NCBI GenBank assembly: GCA_027320105.1
Contig: DAHVMA010000037.1
Coordinates: forward strand, 52,076-116,075
Direction: 5' to 3'
DNA length: 64,000 nucleotides
DNA from: JAKAQB01 sp027320105
Lineage (GTDB): Bacteria; Actinomycetota; Acidimicrobiia; Acidimicrobiales; Palsa-688
The notes beneath the pieces are model-generated. The model saw only the letters and a list, made by a program, of their open reading frames with translations, had not been told where the DNA came from and did no database searches. The position numbers and the translations under genes are program-made. This document shows, piece after piece, positions 60,260-64,000 of the stretch (position 1 is its first letter; the number at the start of each line of letters is the position of its first letter).

Positions 60260-61237
60260 ATGAGTCCACGCTCTCCGCGCCCCGGTCCTGACGACCTCGA
60301 CACGCTGATCGACAAGGTCGACCCCGAGGACCTCCGGGTGATCGTCGGCAAGGCCGCCGAGCGCCACCACGACGTTGCTCGGGCGGTCCGCCTGGCGGCG
60401 ACCCGCGGGTCGGGAGATCTGTCCCAGTTGCGGGCGGAGATCGACCGCGGGGCTGCGGACGAGCCCGTACCTCGGCTATCAGGAGAGCGGCACCTGGGCA
60501 ATGCAGGCAGGGCCCGTCGTCGAGGCGGTCGGCGAGGCGGTCTGCTCCTCGCCCACGGCCGAGCTGGTGCTGCTCACCGAGCGGGCGATCGGGCACGTCG
60601 TGAAGGTGATCCTGAAGGCGGACGACTCCGACGGGCTCATCGGCAACCTGGCCCGGGAGCTGCTCGACCTGCATGCCCGGGCTTGCGACGCCGGCAATGC
60701 GGATCCGATCAAGCTGGCCCGCTGGGGGAGATGGACCTATGGGGCCCGGAGCCGTGGTCGGACCTGGCGGGCCGGCCCTGGAGCCACTGGGACCTGTGGT
60801 TCGCCGCCGTCGCCGTCTCCGACTACGGAGGCAGCCTCGACGAGCGCGAAGCGCAACTCGTGGGTGAGCTACGGGGCCACACCGGCCGATGGGGTCCGGA
60901 AGCGAAGCTCAGCCACCTGGCCGACCGGACCGACGATTCGCACGGCAACGTCGGGCAGCTGCGGGTGCCCGCCGGCCACGCAGAGCTGATCGAGGGGTTC
61001 CTCTCGAGCCTCGCCGCCGAGTGCCGATCGCACCACCTCGACCACCAGGCCGAGGAGGCGCTCCAGCAGCTCGCATGGCTCGCCGTCGAGGTCTTCCGGG
61101 CCGCCGACCGCCCCGGCTTCCATCAACGCCACCTGCGCCAGCGCTGCCTGGCGCTCACCGGGGTCGACATCGACGACGAGGGACATGACCCTCGGCCGAC
61201 GCTTCGCGTCGTCGAAAGCCCCGGCGGTCACCCGTGA
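60260..61237 (+). pseudogene. DUF6880-like protein gene with two compensating frameshifts
   Basis: A continuous frame of 325 codons exists, but its middle (about 60465-60725) is Arg/Gly-rich shadow sequence. In that interval the +1 frame carries plausible protein (YLGYQESGTWAMQAGPVVEA, then LIGNLARELLDLHARACDAG). Reading start-frame, +1 frame, then start-frame gives a helical protein like the DUF6880/SWIM-associated family. The switches map to GGGG near 60451-60454 (one G too many) and GGGGG near 60724-60728 (one base too few). Either sequencing errors or a real double frameshift would explain this. GTGA overlap joins it to the next gene. Confidence 0.6.
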
Positions 61238-62580
61238 GCGGCGAGGAGGTCGAGCTCGCCGTGCGCCGGGTCGAGGCCCGCCGCCCCGACCTCACCATGG
61301 CGGCCCAGGCGGTAGCCGGCGGGCTCACCGCCGGAGAAGGCGTCGCGATGATCCACCAGGCTGCGCTCCAGCACTACCTCTGGTGGTACATGCCTCGCGA
61401 CTACCCCGACGACGAGTGGCAGGGGCTCGTCGAGGCCGCCGCAGCGCTCCTCGACGAGCTCGGCCTGCCGCACCTGGCAGAAGTGGCCTGCTCCGAGGCG
61501 ACGCAGACGGTGCTCGCCGCCTGGGCTCATGGCCACAACGAGGGGGCGGCCGCCTTCCGTGGCGCGCACGCCAAGTCCGGCGTCGAGCCACCGGACACGG
61601 CGCTGCTGGCGTGGGGGTCGGTCATGGGGGTGGACGAGGCCCGTGCCCTCGAGGCGGTCGAGCGTGCGCTGGGCGACGCCGTCGCCGCTGGGAACCTGGT
61701 ACCCGGTGGGCCACGCTGGAAGGCCAAGGCCGCGGCCATCACCGAGGCGGTGCTCAGCCGGCCGCTCGACCTGCCGCCTGGGCAGACCCTCGCCGGCATG
61801 GTCACGACCGAACGGATCGGGACCTGGATCGACACGGCCCGCCACCCCGTGCACGAGGCGTGGCGATCAGGGGTGGCGAACCGTCTGCTGCATCCGGTCC
61901 AGCCGCCGTCCGACCCGGGCGATGCGGTGGCGCCGATGCGCTGGCTGCTGGAGCTCGCCGCGGCACCCGGTGGCACGGAGCTGACCCAGAGCAACTACCT
62001 CGCCAGGGTGACCGTGCTGGCGGCAGTCGAACGCTTCGCCTGGTGGGACTGGAAGAAACCGCCGCGCTCGGAGGCCGACGTCCACCAGCTCTCAACGCTG
62101 CGCGACGCCGCCAACCGACTGCGCCTGCTCCGACGACGCGGCCGGCGGCTGCACGTCACGACCCGAGGGGCCGAGCTCCTCGCCTCCCCGGAACGCTTGT
62201 GGGACCAGGTCGCCACCGAGACCGAGGACAGAGATGACTTCACCCGTGCGGTCACGGAGGTGGTCGGCCTTCGTCTCCTTCAGGGACGCGTCGAGCAACG
62301 CGAGCTCGTCGCCGATGTCGCTCCGATCCTTGTTGCGCAGGGCTGGTCGACGGGTGGCAGTCCGATCACGGTGAACCACGTCTCGTCGGCCGTCCATCGC
62401 CCACTTCGGTGGTGGCGGTTGTTCGACACCATCGACGAGGTCGAGGCGACGTGGGAGTACGGCACCGCTCGAGAGCTCACCCCGCACACGATCGCCCTGA
62501 CGGCTGACGGCGAACGGATGGTCCTCGCATATCTTCGTTCGCGCGCCGCTGGGCCGCGCCAGCGGGTGGGCGACGCCTGA
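61234..62580 (+). CDS. Uncharacterised protein with winged-helix-like C-terminal part
   Basis: The 448-residue protein is not confidently recognised. The N-terminal half is acidic and helical. A segment from about 245 to 335 (LTQSNYLARVTVLAAVERFAW, then PPRSEADVHQLSTLRDAANR and LRRRGRRLHVTTRGAELLA) resembles the C-terminal helical/winged-helix extension found in actinobacterial pRiA4b ORF-3-type proteins. No catalytic motif or membrane segment is seen. The GTG start at 61234 overlaps the upstream frameshifted gene (GTGA), so the two form a pair. Confidence 0.6.
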   Translation: MSGEEVELAVRRVEARRPDLTMAAQAVAGGLTAGEGVAMIHQAALQHYLWWYMPRDYPDDEWQGLVEAAAALLDELGLPHLAEVACSEATQTVLAAWAHGHNEGAAAFRGAHAKSGVEPPDTALLAWGSVMGVDEARALEAVERALGDAVAAGNLVPGGPRWKAKAAAITEAVLSRPLDLPPGQTLAGMVTTERIGTWIDTARHPVHEAWRSGVANRLLHPVQPPSDPGDAVAPMRWLLELAAAPGGTELTQSNYLARVTVLAAVERFAWWDWKKPPRSEADVHQLSTLRDAANRLRLLRRRGRRLHVTTRGAELLASPERLWDQVATETEDRDDFTRAVTEVVGLRLLQGRVEQRELVADVAPILVAQGWSTGGSPITVNHVSSAVHRPLRWWRLFDTIDEVEATWEYGTARELTPHTIALTADGERMVLAYLRSRAAGPRQRVGDA

Positions 62581-63102
62581 ATTGACTGGCGCAGGTTCGA
62601 CGCGCCTGCCAGCAGGTTCGCCCGCGAGCGCCAACGCCACCGAACAGCCCCGCTGAGCAGGGATTGCGCGGCCCGACACTCGGTGGTCTACGAACGACCG
62701 GAGCCCGGCCACTCCTCCGAGGAATCGTGAGGGCTGACGCCTCAAGCTGCCCCCATCTCGTCCGCCCGCCCGCCGCTCGGTTCAGGGGCGCTCCCTGCCG
62801 GCGTACGAGGCTCGCCGAGCTTGCCACCGCATCGATCGGGCCGCCGACGCAGTCGGTGGCATCTCAGCTCACCCCTGGGACCGTTTGTTCGGACACGCCC
62901 ATGCTGCAGCGCACGGGGCCTTCCTGTGCGTGCACGGCTGACCCCGCCGACGGCGGCTGTGCAGGTCACACCGCCGTGGCAGCATGACGCCGGTCCGAAC
63001 GGGAAGATGGCCGCACGGGAAGGTCCACACGTCTTCGAGCCCTTGGCCTCCCAGGCGCCGGAACGGGAAGCCCGGAATAGATCGAACTATATACATGTTC
63101 AC
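62581..63102. other. 522-bp region with no recognised gene
   Basis: Short open frames on both strands have the Arg/Pro/Ser composition of shadow frames and none matches a family I know. The last 30 bases turn AT-rich and contain the promoter and operator of the next arsR gene. Confidence 0.5.
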
Positions 63103-63107
63103 ATGTA
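63092..63107. promoter_or_regulatory. ArsR-type palindrome overlapping the start codon of arsR
   Basis: TACATGT-TC-ACATGTA is a perfect 7-2-7 inverted repeat. The ATG of the downstream arsR gene (63103) lies in its right half, and TATATA/TATACA -10-like sequence lies in and just left of it. This fits autorepression by the ArsR protein. Confidence 0.6.
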
Positions 63108-63447
63108 CGTGACCGAGGACCGAGCCCAGATCAACGTGGCGGTCGCCGCACGACCGCTGGACGAGCCAGGAGCACGGCAGTTCGCCCAGCTGCTCGCTGC
63201 GCTCGCCGACCCGACCCGCCTGCGCATCTTGACGACCCTCGAGACCGTGTGCGTGCCGGTGGGGGCGATCGTGGCGGCCACCGGGCTGCCCCAGCCGACC
63301 GTCTCGCACCACCTGCGGATCCTGCGGGACCGGGGTCTGGTGGTGGCCGACCGCCGGGGCCAGCAAGTGTTCTACTGCCTGGCCGACGACGGCCTGGTCG
63401 AGGCGTTCTGCCGGCTGCGCGGCTTCGTCCTTGGGGGGGTGCGGTGA
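63103..63447 (+). CDS. ArsR/SmtB-family transcriptional regulator
   Basis: A 114-residue winged-helix repressor: LLAALADPTRLRILTTLE, recognition helix PQPTVSHHLRILRDRGLV, and the wing ADRRGQQVFYCL. Cysteines are C50 (ETVCVPVG), C89 (VFYCL) and C100 (EAFCRLRG). They are not in the ArsR CxC position, so the sensed metal is unclear. The ATG at 63103 sits within a perfect palindrome and a few bases after an AT-rich -10-like stretch, so the mRNA may be leaderless. No efflux gene follows intact in the window. Confidence 0.88.
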   Translation: MYVTEDRAQINVAVAARPLDEPGARQFAQLLAALADPTRLRILTTLETVCVPVGAIVAATGLPQPTVSHHLRILRDRGLVVADRRGQQVFYCLADDGLVEAFCRLRGFVLGGVR

Positions 63448-63632
63448 GACCCATCAGCGCGGCGTGGGGCCAGAGCGGCTCTCGGCCGCCCTGCCGCTGC
63501 TGGCCGAGGCGTCAGGCGCCCGCCGACGCTCTTCGCCCGAGGAGACGACTTTCGGCCCTGGTGGGCGCCAGACCCCGGTCGCCATGATCGATGACAAGAG
63601 CCGCCTTCGGGCGGAGAAGGGAAGGTAGCGCC
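63448..63632. other. Gap between arsR and the coiled-coil protein
   Basis: 185 bp. A plus-strand open stretch ending near 63628 (SAALPLLAEASGARRR and onward) could be a gene fragment but is not recognised. GGAGAAGGGAAGG near its end provides the ribosome site for the next gene. Confidence 0.35.
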
Positions 63633-63851
63633 ATGTGGGGTTGCCCATGCTGTGGAGCGGACGTCGAGGGCGCTAGCCCTCCCTGGTGGTCAGGGCGACG
63701 GTGGGGTGGACCCCCGCCGTGGGCCAGAGGTCGAGGAGGATGGTGGGACCGGCCGCCGACCAGGCGGGAGCGCAAGACGGCCCTCGAAGAGCACAAGCGG
63801 CGGCTCGAGGAGGAGCTGGCCGAGATCGACGAGGAGCTGCGCGAGACCTGA
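63633..63851 (+). CDS. Small Trp/Gly-rich protein with C-terminal coiled coil (DUF5320-like)
   Basis: A 72-residue protein. The first part has MWGCPCCGADVEG with a C-x-C-C set, followed by a Trp/Gly/Pro/Arg-rich stretch; the last 30 residues form a charged heptad coiled coil (ALEEHKRRLEEELAEIDEEL). The overall plan is like DUF5320 proteins found near metal and redox genes; function is unknown. The start ATG 63633 has a GGGAAGG ribosome site about 8 bases upstream; the earlier in-frame start at 63591 lacks one. Confidence 0.65.
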   Translation: MWGCPCCGADVEGASPPWWSGRRWGGPPPWARGRGGWWDRPPTRRERKTALEEHKRRLEEELAEIDEELRET

Positions 63852-63853
63852 CC

Positions 63854-64000
63854 ATGGCCGCGCTGCTCATTGGGCACAGGCGAGACGGCCAGCGCGACTG
63901 CTGGCCGTCCTCGCCCACCCCGAGGGCGAGAGCTTCGGCCCGGCGCCACCCCGGCCGCCTGGGCGGGACGTGGCAGCGAGGTCACCGTGTTGACCCTGAC
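63854..64000 (+). pseudogene. Frameshifted N-terminus of an LmbE/PIG-L-type deacetylase, cut by the window edge
   Basis: In one frame the sequence reads RLLAVLAHPEGESFGP, the start of the PIG-L/LmbE fold (AHPDDES-like, here AHPEGES). After about 63940 the homologous continuation (GATPAAWAGRGSEVTVLTL) is found in another frame, as if one G were missing in the CCGGCGCC run. The only ATG (63854) is in a third frame. So the gene is broken here, or the sequence is faulty; the rest lies outside the window. Confidence 0.5.

Noticed and set aside
62581..63102. Remnant insertion sequence or integrase in the 522-bp gap
   Set aside because: No terminal inverted repeats, no DDE or tyrosine-recombinase motif in any frame.

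Overview
The window looks like a chromosomal segment of a high-GC actinobacterium, most likely of the Acidimicrobiia type. The reasons are roughly 70% GC by eye, dense gene packing with 4-bp start/stop overlaps (ATGA, GTGA, even TTGA), many GTG starts, a class II DAHP synthase, the TIGR03960/TIGR03936 radical-SAM pair beside rng-rplU-rpmA-obg, mreBCD-mrdA-rodA, and several genes that appear to be leaderless. The taxon is inferred from gene content and was not checked against any database.

1-27.3 kb is housekeeping, almost all on the minus strand. Read in the direction of transcription it runs tig-clpP-clpX, folC-ndk, mreB-mreC-mreD-mrdA-rodA, TIGR03960-TIGR03936, rng-rplU-rpmA-obg-proB-gnd, proA, a MoxR/CoxE-like pair, and nadD followed by a truncated membrane protein. 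Plus-strand exceptions are aroG (class II DAHP synthase), cysH (APS reductase) and a PspA-like gene. 27.4-33.99 kb holds two tRNA genes (Pro-TGG and Gly-TCC), a GAF-GGDEF-EAL protein, a secreted kelch-repeat protein with a C-terminal anchor, a divergent GT2-like protein, an MpaB-family oxygenase and a small DUF6457-like protein.

34.1-57.9 kb is a nearly complete aerobic (late cobalt insertion) adenosylcobalamin locus in five transcription units: (i) a bluB-cobT fusion; (ii) minus-strand cobO-cobB-[RHH/CobI-like fusion]-cobM-cobL-cobE-cobF; (iii) plus-strand cobG-cobH-cobI-cobJ; (iv) minus-strand cobK; (v) a cobalamin riboswitch followed by cobQ-fhuF-like-cobN-chlID-cobU-cobS-cbiB-cobC-cobA. 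Together they take uroporphyrinogen III to hydrogenobyrinate diamide, insert cobalt, adenosylate, amidate, and attach the aminopropanol and DMB ends. No CobR-type flavin reductase is visible; a FhuF-like 2Fe-2S protein sits between cobQ and cobN. Only unit (v) carries a riboswitch.

The most unusual object is the gene at 39053-39955. A CopG/Arc-type ribbon-helix-helix DNA-binding domain is fused to a second, divergent CobI-like tetrapyrrole methylase, although a canonical cobI is present elsewhere. A perfect 14-bp inverted repeat lies directly upstream of its start codon. I propose, as inference only, that it is a pathway-specific regulator that uses a methylase fold as an intermediate or SAM sensor.

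58.0-64 kb is an accessory metal-resistance region: merA with an ArsR/CmtR-type regulator, two genes of unknown function (one with two compensating frameshifts in G runs), a second ArsR gene whose palindromic operator overlaps its start codon, a small Trp/Gly-rich coiled-coil protein, and a frameshifted LmbE/PIG-L start at the window edge.
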